Shown one piece after another: positions 10,201 through 18,819 of a stretch of 64,000 nt of DNA. The DNA comes from Leptasterias polaris (lineage: Eukaryota; Echinodermata; Asteroidea; Forcipulatida; Asteriidae), in NCBI GenBank assembly GCA_037783415.1, contig JAZGTN010000071.1, positions 4,037,501 through 4,101,500 on the forward strand. Direction: 5' to 3'. Below the pieces are notes generated by a model. That model did no database searches and was not told the DNA's origin. It saw only the letters and a program-made list of their open reading frames with translations. A program made the translations under genes and the position numbers. Numbering within the stretch: position 1 is the first letter of the stretch; each line of letters starts with the position of its first letter.

Positions 10201-11950
10201 GTTTTCCTTAAACCTTCCTCTTCAATTCTGTATGTAGTGGTGCCCGGCCCATGGGGTCTGGACATGTGAAACTGACCACTCAAGACTTTGAGTAAATCCA
10301 TTGATAAAGTGCTTAACAATGTACGGTAGGATTGTTGTACGTCAAAATATTAATATTTCAATAATTAATAAAAATTACTAAAACCCCATGGGCCGGGTCA
10401 AGGTAATCATGGGTGTTTTCCTTGAACCTTCCTCTTCAATTCTGTATGTAGGGGTGCCCGGCCCATGGGGTCTGGACATGTGAAACTGACCATTCAAAAC
10501 TCGGAATCGGAACACTTTCGTTCTGCATCATGCGAATATGAAAACACGTAAAGTAATGGCTATTGCATGCATCACTCAATCAGCGCGGTAAAACTTTTGT
10601 GGGGGAAAACATTAATATTTCAAAAATTAATACAAAATACTAAAACCCCATGGGCCGGGTCAAGGTAACCATGGGTGTTTTCCTTGAACCTTCCTCTTCA
10701 ATTCTGTATGTAGTGGTGCCCGGCCCATGGGGTCTGGACATGTGAAACTGACCATTCAAAACTCGGAATCGGAACACTTTCGTTCTGCATCATGCGAATA
10801 TGAAAACACGTAAAGTAATGGCTATTAAATGCATGCATCACTCAATCAGCGCGGTAAAACTTTTGTGGGGGAAAAAATTAATATTTCAAAAATTAATAAA
10901 AAATACTAAAACCCCATGGGCCGGGTCAAGGTAACCATGGGTGTTTTCCTTGAACCTTCCTCTTCAATTCTGTATGTAGTGGTGCCCGGCCCATGGGGTC
11001 TGGACATGTGAAACTGACCACTCAAGACTTTGAGTAAATCCATTGATAAAGTGCTTAACAATGTACGGTAGGATTGTTGTACGTCAAAATAGTAATCTTT
11101 CAATAATTAATAAAAATTACTAAAACCCCATGGGCCGGGTCAAGGTAATCATGGGTGTTTTCCTTGAACCTTCCTCTTCAATTCTGTATGTAGTGGTGCC
11201 CGGCCCATGGGGTCTGGACATGTGAAACTGACCATTCAAAACTCGGAATCGGAACACTTTCGTTCTGCATCCGACATGCGAATGTGAACACACGTAAAGT
11301 AATGGCTATTAAATGCATGCATCACTCAATCAGCGCGGTAAAACTTTTGTGGGGGAAAAAATTAATATTTCAAAAATAAATAAAAAATACTAAAACCCCA
11401 TGGGCCGGGTCAAGGTAACCATGGGTGTTTTCCTTGAACCTTCCTCTTCAATTCTGTATGTAGTGGTGCCCGGCCCATGGGGTCTGGACATGTGAAACTG
11501 ACCATTCAAAACTCGGAATCGGAACACTTTCGTTCTGCATCATGCGAATATGAAAACACGTAAAGTAATGGCTAATGTATGCATCGTGGTCTTGATAGTG
11601 CTCCATTGGTTTTGTGCGTAAATGAAATTTGAATGTCAAACGAGTAACTGATCCGTGTTTGACATTCGAATGTCCAATGTCGAACGTCGAACGTGAAACC
11701 AACTTCACACCGGTGTATTATAAATGTATATTAATAGGCTCAAACACTTGTTTTGTGACTAGTTTTAGTTTTTTCGAGATGTAATTAATTATACCTGTTC
11801 AGGTGAAAACCCGATCAGTTCCAGCACCATACGGTAGTCATTTTGACCAAGCGTTTGCTCTACATCAAGCAGCGTGGAGAGCTGGATTGTGGTGCGGTAG
11901 AAATGAGGCAGCTTCCGGTATGGTGTCTTGCCAAGTGTCTGCACTGACAT
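523..11950 (-). CDS. IRAK-like death-domain protein with three C-terminal membrane segments, no kinase (4 exons)
   Basis: I assembled this from exons 11795-11950, 3766-3961, 2448-2810 and 523-1247. All introns are GT-AG with phases 0, 1 and 1, and the joined frame encodes 479 residues. Residues about 12-105 read as an IRAK/Pelle-type death domain, with LPHFYR, LLDV, ELIGFS, PTLEAL, EW and VQDLVEVL in the expected order. Residues about 130-143 (FTDEELKTATYN) resemble the segment just before the IRAK kinase domain, but no kinase follows. A Ser/Thr/Cys-rich linker runs to about 238. Then come a hydrophobic segment (about 278-297), a probable coiled coil (325-380) and two more hydrophobic segments (389-415 and 427-452). 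Family knowledge: IRAKs bind MyD88 through the death domain in Toll/IL-1R signalling. Inference: a membrane-tethered, kinase-less adaptor or decoy. The start is the first in-frame ATG (AACC-type context, A at -3). Intron 1 contains a large transposon. A more remote alternative is a non-IRAK death-domain protein. Confidence 0.75.
2129..2235 (+). repeat. tRNA-derived SINE fragment in intron 3
   Basis: An A-box-like TGGTTCAGTTGG at 2146-2157 and a B-box-like GGTTCAAATAC at 2190-2200 are spaced as in a tRNA. The stretch between them cannot fold into a functional anticodon arm and there is no matching acceptor stem, so this is a SINE head and not a tRNA gene. This head type is familiar from echinoderm genomes (recall, unverified). 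Confidence 0.6.
2448..2810 (-). CDS. Exon 3 of the death-domain/TM gene (linker with pre-kinase relic)
   Basis: This exon is 363 bp and phase 1 on both sides. The acceptor is TTTTGCAG before 2810 and the donor is AATG|GTAGGT after 2448. It encodes DTIPSSTIIVPPIF, then DEELKTATYN, then a Ser/Thr/Gln/Cys-rich stretch with low predicted order. The FxxEELxxATxN pattern is what precedes the glycine loop in IRAK and Pelle kinases. Here the text departs from the family immediately afterwards, with no GxGxxG loop and no kinase lysine. Confidence 0.72.
3565..3734. repeat. MITE, GCAGGCCTGGAATT family, copy 1 (intron 2)
   Basis: The two ends are inverted repeats (GCAGGCCTGGAATT against AATTCCAGGCCTG). 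The interior holds AAAGGGCACT and GGGCAACGAAGGCCATGG. A related copy lies at 56608-56783. Confidence 0.6.
3766..3961 (-). CDS. Exon 2 of the death-domain/TM gene (second half of death domain)
   Basis: This exon is 196 bp. It has a polypyrimidine acceptor (T-rich tract then CCAG) before 3961 and a donor CAAG|GTTAGA after 3766. It enters in phase 0 and leaves in phase 1. It encodes VRFWGSRC, RRPTLEALNEW, DGSVQDLVEVLQECERVD and LSVLVQALL, matching the later helices of IRAK-type death domains, where a conserved W and a (S/T)VxDLVxxL motif are typical. It is too short to show a full ORF by itself. Confidence 0.75.
3962..4516. other. Intron 1 sequence between exon 2 and the foldback element
   Basis: This AT-rich stretch has a short poly-G (4097-4106) and no feature I can support. 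It is the 3' part of intron 1. Confidence 0.5.
4517..4524. repeat. Left target-site duplication TATTATAA
   Basis: This word is identical to 11716-11723 at the other end of the foldback element and directly abuts the inverted terminus. Confidence 0.7.
4525..5255. repeat. Left inverted arm of the foldback element (about three subunits)
   Basis: This is the reverse complement of parts of 10184-11715. From the outside in it holds the terminal block with a long-type spacer, one short-type subunit (spacer with CTCAAAGTCTTGAGTGG), then a long-type subunit (spacer with CCGATTCCGAATTTTG) that decays near 5250. Each subunit contains its own small hairpin formed by CCCATGGGCC and its complement. Confidence 0.8.
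5371..5530. repeat. Palindromic MITE, mariner-like, inside the foldback element
   Basis: The ends TATAGATGGATTGCAAT and ATTGCAATCCATCTATA are exact complements, and the body is also largely self-complementary (GCCATCTTTGATG against CATCAAAGATGGC). The element is 160 bp with flanking TA, as expected for Tc1/mariner-type MITEs. It is nested within the larger transposon. Confidence 0.7.
5875..6265. repeat. Tandem array of about four 88-bp units
   Basis: Each unit holds CTGTTACTGGGGA, GACCCACTTGTTTGTAATTGGC and ACATGTAAATTAGACATG in order. The first two units are more diverged than the last two. Most units include an inverted CCAAT core (GTAATTGGCT or GTAATTAGCT). The array ends just upstream of a TATA-like promoter. 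Confidence 0.75.
6302..6412 (+). promoter_or_regulatory. Possible promoter and first exon donor of the transposon gene
   Basis: In order there are an inverted CCAAT box (ATTGG, 6302), an E-box CACGTG (6315-6320), a TATA box TATAAAA (6347-6353), an initiator-like TCAGTC with A at 6382, and a splice-donor-like CTG|GTAGGT at 6406/6407. Spacing from TATA to the initiator A is about 35 bp, slightly long. It points toward the PHD-finger gene. The signals are individually weak; the ordered set is the argument. Confidence 0.4.
6413..8535. other. Interior of the foldback element between promoter-like site and PHD ORF
   Basis: Apart from the MITE at 7380-7549 I see no convincing exon. Short fragments such as CAGGGGGGCTCGCCCCCTG (7068-7086) are small palindromes. 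If the promoter at 6347 is real, this is an intron of the element's gene. Confidence 0.4.
7380..7549. repeat. MITE, AGGGTGTGTACAACAT family, short copy
   Basis: It has inverted ends AGGGTGTGTACAACAT and TTTTGTACACACCCT, 170 bp apart. A longer relative is at 41791-42151. It is nested in the foldback element. Confidence 0.6.
8566..10269 (+). CDS. PHD-finger protein of the foldback transposon, 3' end run into the arm
   Basis: The open frame is 567 codons long. The first in-frame ATG is at 8737 (510 residues from there). Coding-like text upstream of it (WARIAATLKLKN, then WLYNQWNKNTRGLRETV) suggests an upstream exon joined at an acceptor near 8536 (TTACAG). Residues about 60-275 (counting from 8566) are an acidic, His/Cys-containing repeat with a 57-residue period. 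Residues 300-344 form a PHD finger (C300, C302, C315, C318, H323, C326, C341, C344). Residues about 439-538 form a basic Cys-containing domain starting DEWSKIRPKGKKN that I associate with transposon proteins but cannot name. The last 27 or so residues come from the inverted arm, so the natural C-terminus is lost. The PHD may read histone tails. This copy is probably defective. Confidence 0.6.
   Translation: MWARIAATLKLKNNRTNRKWLYNQWNKNTRGLRETVIHQRNIHQTSSPHGQSDSHQPMHDDDHDTNDEVAPPSHTDESATDDVEATPLHNNDCDVSDEVPPSLHTDESATDDEATPLHIDDCMSDEVATPSHTYTCDTDDDEATLHIIDCDASDEVAPSLHTDESATDDEATPLHIDDCMSDEVATPSHTYTCDTDDDEATLHIIDCDASDEVAPSLHTDESATDDEATPLHIDDCMSDDIATPLLHTDEPDTDDEGKPLPTNDCDVSDKRAKGVNAHLRSSTPMNTPMSRRSSNSSLHCICQKPNDGRPYVFCESCKIWYHFDCVNYEESDENSVSFTCQFCSESCQSKNMPRSQKTDVVGSSCRESNEGSLNYDVGPFPCDDTSHSGNTSPIYYSDYTDDNLPNSNDGNNTPVDDCDGCTDGSVEKNDQTKVPCPRKFSLFLSRDEWSKIRPKGKKNRLQNQWTDIVNGKFRESNCTCVLKFTYNRCKIQNSRKRKLSYGKLKANCKFEGCCKYVFTIKKQPGVNENNVKLVARKGEIKVTMGVFLKPSSSILYVVVPGPWGLDM
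8881..9280 (+). repeat. 171-bp coding tandem repeat inside the PHD-finger ORF
   Basis: Near-identical units start at about 8881, 9052 and 9223 (the last partial). They encode a 57-residue acidic unit rich in DD, DE and HT with conserved Cys (DDCMSDEVA, YTCDTDDDEA, IDCDASDEVA). Because 171 is divisible by 3 the frame is kept, and the opposite strand is also open through it. Confidence 0.8.
10184..11715. repeat. Right inverted arm of the foldback element (six subunits, short-long-long twice)
   Basis: Subunits begin near 10184, 10384, 10646, 10911, 11126 and 11396. The steps are about 200, 262, 265, 215 and 270 bp, which is a short-long-long trimer repeated twice. Every subunit carries CCATGGGCCGGGTCAAGGT and, about 80 bp later, GTGCCCGGCCCATGGGG, which can pair with each other. 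The outer end matches the left terminus. Apparent ORFs here are by-products of the repeat. Confidence 0.8.
11716..11723. repeat. Right target-site duplication TATTATAA
   Basis: This word is identical to 4517-4524. The pair marks the insertion site inside intron 1 of the death-domain gene. Confidence 0.7.
11795..11950 (-). CDS. Exon 1 of the death-domain/TM gene (first half of death domain)
   Basis: This exon encodes 52 residues from the ATG at 11948-11950 to ...GFSPEQ. It ends at a donor reading CAG|GTATAA on the minus strand, in phase 0. The open frame continues upstream of the ATG only through non-ATG codons, so this ATG is the natural start. It carries the first death-domain helices (LPHFYRTTIQLSTLLDV, NDYRMVLELIGFS). 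A non-coding 5' exon further upstream cannot be excluded. Confidence 0.75.
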
Positions 11951-12284
11951 GGTGGTGGTGAGATGACTGACGGAAGTTTCTAAGAAAACCAACAAGCAGC
12001 GGCCCACACAACAAACTGTCACAGAATCAATTCATGGCGAGTTGTCCACGGCTGATTGAGGCATACTGTGTACCTTTGTTTGTGTTCCTTGCTCTGAGCT
12101 CTGTTATTTTTTATATGAAAGATATCAAATAATAAACCACAAGGGAAACTTATGCTTTGCCTGACGTTTTGTACAAATAACGATAACAACATCCCGATGA
12201 CCTGTGTTGTGTACATCAACGTGTGATGTGTGTGAAAACGTGGGTCAATTTATTTCTCTATTGTTATACGTCACAGTCATGTCA

Positions 12285-12294
12285 TGCGCATGCA
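12285..12294. promoter_or_regulatory. NRF-1-like site upstream of the death-domain gene
   Basis: TGCGCATGCA is one base from the NRF-1 core TGCGCATGCGC, 335 bp upstream of the start codon at 11950. It may belong to the promoter; it is unproven. Confidence 0.3.
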
Positions 12295-13062
12295 CAACTG
12301 ACCCGCTGGGAAAACCCCAACATGACGTCATCAATGTTTCCCCACTCTCTCTCTCGAGATCGCGGGGGGAGACCGCAAACGTTTGTCTCCCGCAATGAAT
12401 AATTAAGAAACTAGACCAACCGAACTCGCTAGATTAACTCCATACAATTCAGAGAAAGATAAGTCAATGCTCCAATGTGTAATAAAAAAAGTTTAGAAAT
12501 CAAAGTTCAAATTAATGACAAACTTGCCTTCAATTATACGAGGAAGAATTCTTCAATAAACATTACCTTTCTCAAGCTCCTTGTGTGTGCCTTTTAAGAT
12601 CAGAACAGCCAACCGTGCCTTAACGGAGAGATGTCACGTGCTGGGTGTTAACCTCTTCTGGTGAGCGTGGTGGCTGCAGCGTGGAATGCGGATATCCGCC
12701 AGGGAGCGAAGTCAATGACACATCAGTAGTATCGGCCCCCCTAGGGGCAGGAGGATGGGTCTCAGGTCAAAAGTTTTGGGTGAAAAATTAACAAATTCCT
12801 CGAAACTCACACTAAACGAGCGCATCCAATTAGCCCGTCCCACATTTCAATCCAATTCCAGCTAGCCAATGGGCCAAGCGAAAAGGTAATTTTGGCACAA
12901 AACCCCCACCAAATACCCCACCTTACTTTCTCAAAATCGTTTTTCGCAGAACAAAATGAATATTCATAAACCGAATAAAGACAGGCGAGAGAGCGTAAAA
13001 TTAACGGTACATTCACCACAAGAGGGCAGCAAACAACTAGCTTCAAGAGTCCCTTTCGGTGC
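12295..13062. other. Upstream flank of the death-domain gene, no gene seen
   Basis: It contains a CT-rich run and a small inverted repeat (GGGGGGAGAC against GTCTCCCGC, 12364-12392). Otherwise it is ordinary intergenic sequence. Confidence 0.5.
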
Positions 13063-13239
13063 AATAGACCTTATGCATATGACGTCATTTGAGTAGGGCG
13101 CCCTCACCTAGAGGTCAAAAGGAAGATGTTCATTGGCCAATCCTGTGCGCCGCGCGTACAAATCAGCGCGTTTCCATTGTTTCATCATCAGTTTACCTCT
13201 AAGATGGCGGCTTGGTGACGTCAATGCATAAGGTCTATT
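13063..13239 (+). repeat. MITE-A copy 1 (AATAGACCTTATGCAT ends)
   Basis: The inverted ends AATAGACCTTATGCAT and ATGCATAAGGTCTATT enclose GAGTAGGGCGCCCTC, CATTGGCCAATCCTG and CTAAGATGGCGGC. Other copies are at 22541, 47053 (inverted) and a minisatellite-expanded one at 61562. Confidence 0.8.
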
Positions 13240-13421
13240 GTTTAGCTGACAGTGGTTGGGGACACACGTCATGCAGTTACATTTTGTGTAGTGCTTTAAA
13301 AGGCCCATGTTTTAAGAATAATGTTAGTCACTGCTTTGATATGATTTCAGTTAAGGATTGTGGATTAATTGCAGACCTTTTGTCTCGAAGTCCAAACTTT
13401 TCTAGATGTATTAACTATATA

Positions 13422-13801
13422 TTAAAGGCACTGAACACGTTTTGTATTATTGTCAAAGACCAGTATTCTCACTTGGTGTATCCCAACATTATGCATAAAA
13501 TAACAAGCCTGTGAAAATTTGGGCTCAATTGGTCATTGAAGTTGCAAGAAAATGATGAAAGAAAAAAAACACACTGTCGCACAAATTAGTGTGCTTTCAG
13601 ATAGGAATAAAAGGCTTCTGGCCAGAAGTCTTTTATTATTTTAGTGAGAAATTACCTCTTTCTCAAAAACTACGTTACTTCAGAGGGAGTCGTTTCACAC
13701 AATGTTTTATACTATCAACAGCTCTCCGTTGCTCGTTACCAAGTAAGTTTTTATGCTAATATATATTTTGAGTAATTACCAAACGTGTACAGTGCCTTTA
13801 A
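13422..13801 (+). repeat. MITE-B copy 1 (TTAA-AGGCACTG ends)
   Basis: TTAA flanks on both sides and inverted ends (AGGCACTGAACACG against GTGTACAGTGCCT). The body includes CTTGGTGTATCCCAACAT and an inner inverted repeat around GGCCAGAAG. TTAA duplication is typical of piggyBac and Kolobok elements. Copies are at 15518, 32991 and 53638. Confidence 0.8.
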
Positions 13802-14104
13802 GACTATTATGTTTGCACGTCGTGACATAAACATCAGCACAGACCGTGCACAAAGAAGACTGGGCGCCAGTTTACATTCATTTTACACTTTGCTCGCTGT
13901 AAAAAAAAACTTAGATAATAATTAATAAAATACATCAAAACAAGGCCACATTATTCCTGAAGATATGTAACCTAACTGACATTAAGCAAATAAATTAAAC
14001 CACAGTTCACAAAAACATGAATAGTTATACATGAATACGTGTGATTGGAAAACATATGCATCGAGCTCACAACCATCGACAAGGGACATACATATAAAGG
14101 GAAG

Positions 14105-14250
14105 ATGTTGACTGTGAGGGTGTTGATGGATGTTGAGGGTGTTGGGGGGCATTGGGGATGTTGAGTGGCGTTGAGGGATGTTGATGGACGTTATAGGGTG
14201 TTGATGGGCATTGAGGGGCGTTATAGGGTGTTGAGGGGTGTGAGTGTAGG
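14105..14250. repeat. GT-rich minisatellite
   Basis: Degenerate units of about 12-19 bp built on GTTGAGGG, GTTGATGG and GGGCATTG. The opposite strand shows an artefactual Pro/His/Ser-rich ORF. Confidence 0.7.
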
Positions 14251-14959
14251 GGTAAGCCCAGTGGGTACGGGATTGTATGCATGGGCTGATGTGAGGCCAG
14301 CGCCCAAACTAGGGTAACCTTTTACGGGGGCACAAGGGTACTAACTTTTTCTCTGGCCAATTCAATCTGTATAGTTGGCGTTTGCATTTCTGAATGACCG
14401 TTTTGAGGAGTTTTCAACTTTGTGCGAATTATAATAACGCAACGTTTAAAGTGGTCGCTAATTTGCCGACTGAATGACCGGGTACACGCATTGTTCATTT
14501 TGAAGACACGTGCACAATATCACTGAGTATCAGGCCTGCCACTTTATTTAGTCAATATTTCAGCTAGAAAATAAATTTCAACCCAATAATGTCGCCATCG
14601 CGTGGATAGTTGTCTAGCTGGTTTGAGGCTTCAGAGTAGTCGCGTAGATTTATTTCAGAATTACAGGGAAACGTGTACGACCTAATGACACATAATGTTC
14701 GAAGAAAGTGCATGGCCAACAATTTATGGTGATAAACGGTTGACTATTACTAGTGGCCAGAGTTGTATGACTCGAGTTCAGGACTCAACTCGACCCAAGT
14801 GACTTGAGAATAATCATTTTGCTTATGCCGAAAACGTCTGATGCGCTTAAAACAGCGCTATACCACGCTTTTTGTTACACCGTTGCCGAAAACCTTCCCT
14901 TGCAAACACGCTACGGTGTATTTTATAACCATTGAGTTTGAAAAGGATGAACTATTTTG

Positions 14960-15115
14960 ACATCGTAGGCCTATATGGATTTTACCCAACACGATGTGTG
15001 TTGAGCACTGTATACTCGGTACTTTCCCGAGTTCTGTGAAAAAATCCACAGGCAAATCACTCGGGTGGGATTCGAACCCACGATCTTTGCATTTTGAAAT
15101 CACTAACAACTTTAA
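14960..15115 (-). repeat. tRNA-derived SINE fragment
   Basis: On the minus strand a B-box (GTGGGTTCGAATCCCACCC, 15059-15077) is followed by a body with GAACTCGGGAAAGTACCGAG. The A-box part is decayed, so it is not a working tRNA. Confidence 0.55.
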
Positions 15116-15517
15116 TTGGTCGTCAAATTATCATTAGCCGCTCCACAACATTAAACCTCAGCTGTGTCTGCTGATTGCACATAGATTCCCCCCCCCTTTT
15201 TTTAACCAGGCCGAGAGTATTTTATCGAATTTTGCATGAAACATCCTACTCTGAAACTCCTGGCTCCGCCCCTATCAATATTGAAGTTTGCTTTTAACTC
15301 ATCTGTTTGACGACTTGCAGTTGTATTTGTTCTGGGTCTGTACCTTCCTTTTTAATGATTACGGATCTTACATCGTGGTGTGGAGTATTGACCGAGTAAA
15401 TTACGCGTGTACAGAGACATTTTGAAATCTCTTGCAGGTAATGGGGAGGGAACATTCTGTGAAATGGACAACGAAAGGGGACTTGTTATGATGGTTGGAG
15501 TTCATGTTAAGATGTCA

Positions 15518-15881
15518 TTAAAGACAGTTTATACTTTTGGTAATTGTAACAGACCAGTATCCTCACTTGGTGTATCCCAACATGCATAACATAACAAACC
15601 TGTGAAAATTTGGGCTCAATCGGTCATCGTAGTTGCAAGAAAATATTGAAAAAACCCACCCTTGTTATTTAGAATTGTGTGCTTTCAGATGCCTGACAAA
15701 GCCTTTCTTAGATTCAAATTTGGGGGTAAAAAGTTACCTCTTTTTCGAAAAATACATTTCTTCAAAGGGGGTCATTTCTAACAATGTTTTATTATATCGA
15801 CAGCTCTCCAGTGCTCTTTACCAAGTAAGTTTTTATGGTCATTAGTATTTGGAGTAACTACCAAAATTATATAAGCCTTAA
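15518..15881 (+). repeat. MITE-B copy 2 (diverged)
   Basis: This has the same interior order as copy 1 (CCAGTATCCTCACTTGGTG, TGTGAAAATTTGGGCTCAAT, TTTTATGGTCATTAGTATTT) with decayed ends. TTAA is present at both limits. Confidence 0.7.
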
Positions 15882-18819
15882 ATGCTATACTTGGTTGGTT
15901 CAAATCAATACACAAAATGTATTGTAAATACAAAAACCCTTTTGAAAGATTTTGTTGTCTCTTTCGAACGGAACGTTAAAGTGAAAGGATAGTAGAATAG
16001 AACAAAGTAAAACATGAACATTAAGGTAGCTCACCTTGCATTGTACGACAAGTGCAATTAAGTAACCTCCATCTGCGTAAAAAAAAACTAACTATACAAA
16101 ATCAAAACAAACACAAAAACAACAACATCTATCCACAACACTATTCACTGCATGTAGAAACTGCAGGGGTGTTTTTCTGGTATATGTGACAACACTGACA
16201 TGGTGTTTGTTATCCCCATCACTATATCGTTGGTAAATTTAACACCGTGTCGAAGTTCACATAGATACCATGGAAACGAAATTAAATTTTTAAAGACCAA
16301 AGTTTCTGTAATGTTGAAATTTTCAACATCTTACAATTCATCTTAAAACTTAAAAAATACTTAAGACAACAAAGTTTTATCTTCTACTAAAAATATATAG
16401 ACCATGCAGAAATACGATTCTACATTTCCGCGGTCGGTTTTTAATTTAAACGTCAGATTTGACGGATATGAGAGCGGTCAAAGATACGATGTAAAGGGTA
16501 ATATTACTGCGAGTTGACCAACGACGAAATCCGAGATTTGGGGTAAATTTTGATTTTAAGACCGGAACCTGTAAATGGACACGCTGAAGCCATTTCCTTG
16601 AATCCTGCTGAGACAAGTCCATTGTGGTTGGACTGAAACACTTCTGCTACGCATAATCAAACACAATTAGCGAGAAACGGCGTTATAGCTTGCTGTACCA
16701 AATAACCACTCAAAATGATGTATAATTTATACTCTAACCGGTTTCCCGGAAAATGTTATCAAGAAACTTTTCCCCAAAACGGGTAGAATAGGTAACTGAT
16801 GACACTGATTTCCTTAAAAGCTTTCAACGAAATTGTAATTTCCCAAGCCCCTTACAACTGATTAAAAGATTGTTTTTAACCAGATAGATGACTAATAGTT
16901 ACTAGACGGGAGCAACCATTAAATTGCATCCATTTAAGTGAATTGAAATGTTAAATAATTAGAGTTGAAATATTATTTCTGAATCAGTAATAGAAATAGT
17001 GAGGTATGTTCACAGGTTCTTCCAGAATCCATTTAATATAAATTGGTTGATTGATAGGAACGTGTCACGTTGTCTGAAAACATCGGTTATTAATCACTAG
17101 CGTAACAAGATAGGCTTAGTTTCATTTTGGGGACCAACAAGCTTGGTATCTTTACCCATTAATATCTGTATTTAGTTATTAATGATTTACTTTCTTTTAT
17201 TACGGAGTTTTGGTGTGTTGGAAATTAGGCACTATTTTAAGTGAGCTTGGACTGCCTAAACGCAGCATCCACAAACTTGAAACACTGCAAGGAAATTCAA
17301 ATCGGGTTATGACGTAATTCAAAGACTGATTTGAAGTGACCCATTCACGACGTGCAGAGCGCACTTTACACGAGTTTATTTCTGTCTGCCATTTTGGGAG
17401 TCAAATCGCAAAGTAATTGACTCCCAAAACGGTGGAAATGGTAAACGCGCATTGGTGTGGAGGTGCGTTCCGCCTTAGGAAAGGGTAGGACAACATTATT
17501 GCAAACTATTTTTCTCAGTGGTGATCGAGACTGCAATTCATATTATAAGTAATTTTCACAAATTATGCATTTTCAAAAAACGCCTTTCACGTGTTCTCTT
17601 AGGAATGTTGGTACACCTTAGACTCAAAGTCATACGTTTGCAGAGCTAATTATTCATGCAATTCGCTCTGAAGACACGGGTCAAACGTACCGAAAATTTC
17701 TGGGCAATCACCCATCGGTGAGCAGCCCCTTTAACCACATGCTGTTGGTATAACGCCCCCCTCCCCGTGCCAGATTGTGTGGCCGTGCGCAAGTCATTAT
17801 GGCAATGTAAACGGGTAAAACCCAGTGGGGAATGGGCGTGTTAGAGGAGGGGGAAAAGGAGGGGGGACGTGTTTCTGTAAAACGCATGATGGACATTACA
17901 AGATCCCGTACTACTCAACCGATTCAACTGATTGGTCTGATGTCATCGTTGTTATCACCCTGCCGTGAAAGACGTCCAACAAACGGGGTAATATCAAGTC
18001 GTCAGTCGGTCAGAAAAATCTCGCTACGGCACGGTCTCTAGTCCTGCTTTCACCCCCAGCGATGACACAAGAGTATCGCTCGACTTGTGATGACCGTTGT
18101 TCGCTTGTTTTCCCATGCAAGTTTTGTATTTGGTTGCTAAGCAACAGCATGCTCTCGTTCTCAGAAGTGTCTGTTTTGTCTTATGTAAATACACTCTGAT
18201 CTTGAGACCTCACTGAGTGAGTGAAGTCAAGTGATTTGGAGCCATCTCTCCACGGCGTGTCGTAAAGGAAAATGGTATTTTAATGCAAGAGTGCAAACAG
18301 TTTGTAAAGTACTAAGTTATTACGCCTGCACACGCTGTGATGGAAGCTTATCTCATTACGTAGTTTACATTGATATAATAATTAACGACAAGAATAAAGA
18401 TATTTTCAAGACTTGATTACACCATCATCGTAACTGCCAAGGATTGTTGACGATACATCGCATTTCGGGGGGATACCAACGCCACCTTTATTGGTACACA
18501 TCAGTTTGTTGATAATGTGAAATCAGGCCTTTGCTCATGCAACTAATGGGGCACTAAACAGCTAATAATGTTAAGAGAAGGCACATTCGAACGTCACATC
18601 GCCCACTGACAAGTCACACTTGGTGATAAATCCAACGCATTTTAACTGACAGTGTCGTTGATTTTATCACTCAGTATAATAAGGCTAATAAGGTTTTGGC
18701 TGTAGCTTGAGATGAATTCATTTGGTTGTTAAAAAAGCTGTGACGTTAACTCTCTTTTCGCATTGGAACTTAAATGAACATCAAAATGAAGTTTACTGAG
18801 AGGAGAGGTCATGTGCCCT
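15882..18819. other. Intergenic, no gene seen (one small MITE at 17388)
   Basis: AT-rich sequence without convincing exons, RNA genes or long repeats except the palindromic element listed separately. Confidence 0.5.
17388..17470 (+). repeat. Palindromic repeat (CCATTTTGGGAGTCAA family), copy 1
   Basis: GCCATTTTGGGAGTCAA and TTGACTCCCAAAACGG pair across a short loop, followed by GGAAATGGTAAACGCGCATT and GTGCGTTCCG. A second copy with the same layout is at 49571-49670. Confidence 0.6.

Larger units (their letters stand above)
4525..11715. mobile_element. Foldback-like (possibly MULE) DNA transposon, 7.19 kb, in intron 1
   Basis: The two ends are inverted repeats (ACCGGTGTGAAGTTGG at the left, its complement at the right). 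They are flanked by the same 8-bp word TATTATAA at 4517-4524 and 11716-11723, which reads as a target-site duplication. The right end has one extra base. The arms are long and asymmetric, about 0.73 kb on the left and 1.5 kb on the right, and consist of tandem subunits. The middle holds a MITE (5371-5530), an 88-bp tandem array, a possible promoter and a PHD-finger gene. Family knowledge: Drosophila FB/NOF elements have subunit-built inverted arms and belong to the MULE group with 8-9-bp duplications. Assignment to that group here is inference; hAT and P elements also make 8-bp duplications. Confidence 0.75.

Noticed and set aside
10065..11708. Several minus-strand ORFs in the foldback right arm
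   Set aside because: They repeat the same subunit text, and are by-products of the arm.
12204..12398. Small plus-strand ORF upstream of the death-domain gene
   Set aside because: It starts at a non-ATG codon and shows no recognisable text. It lies in the likely promoter region.
14067..14282. Pro/His-rich ORF
   Set aside because: Reading of the GT-rich minisatellite.
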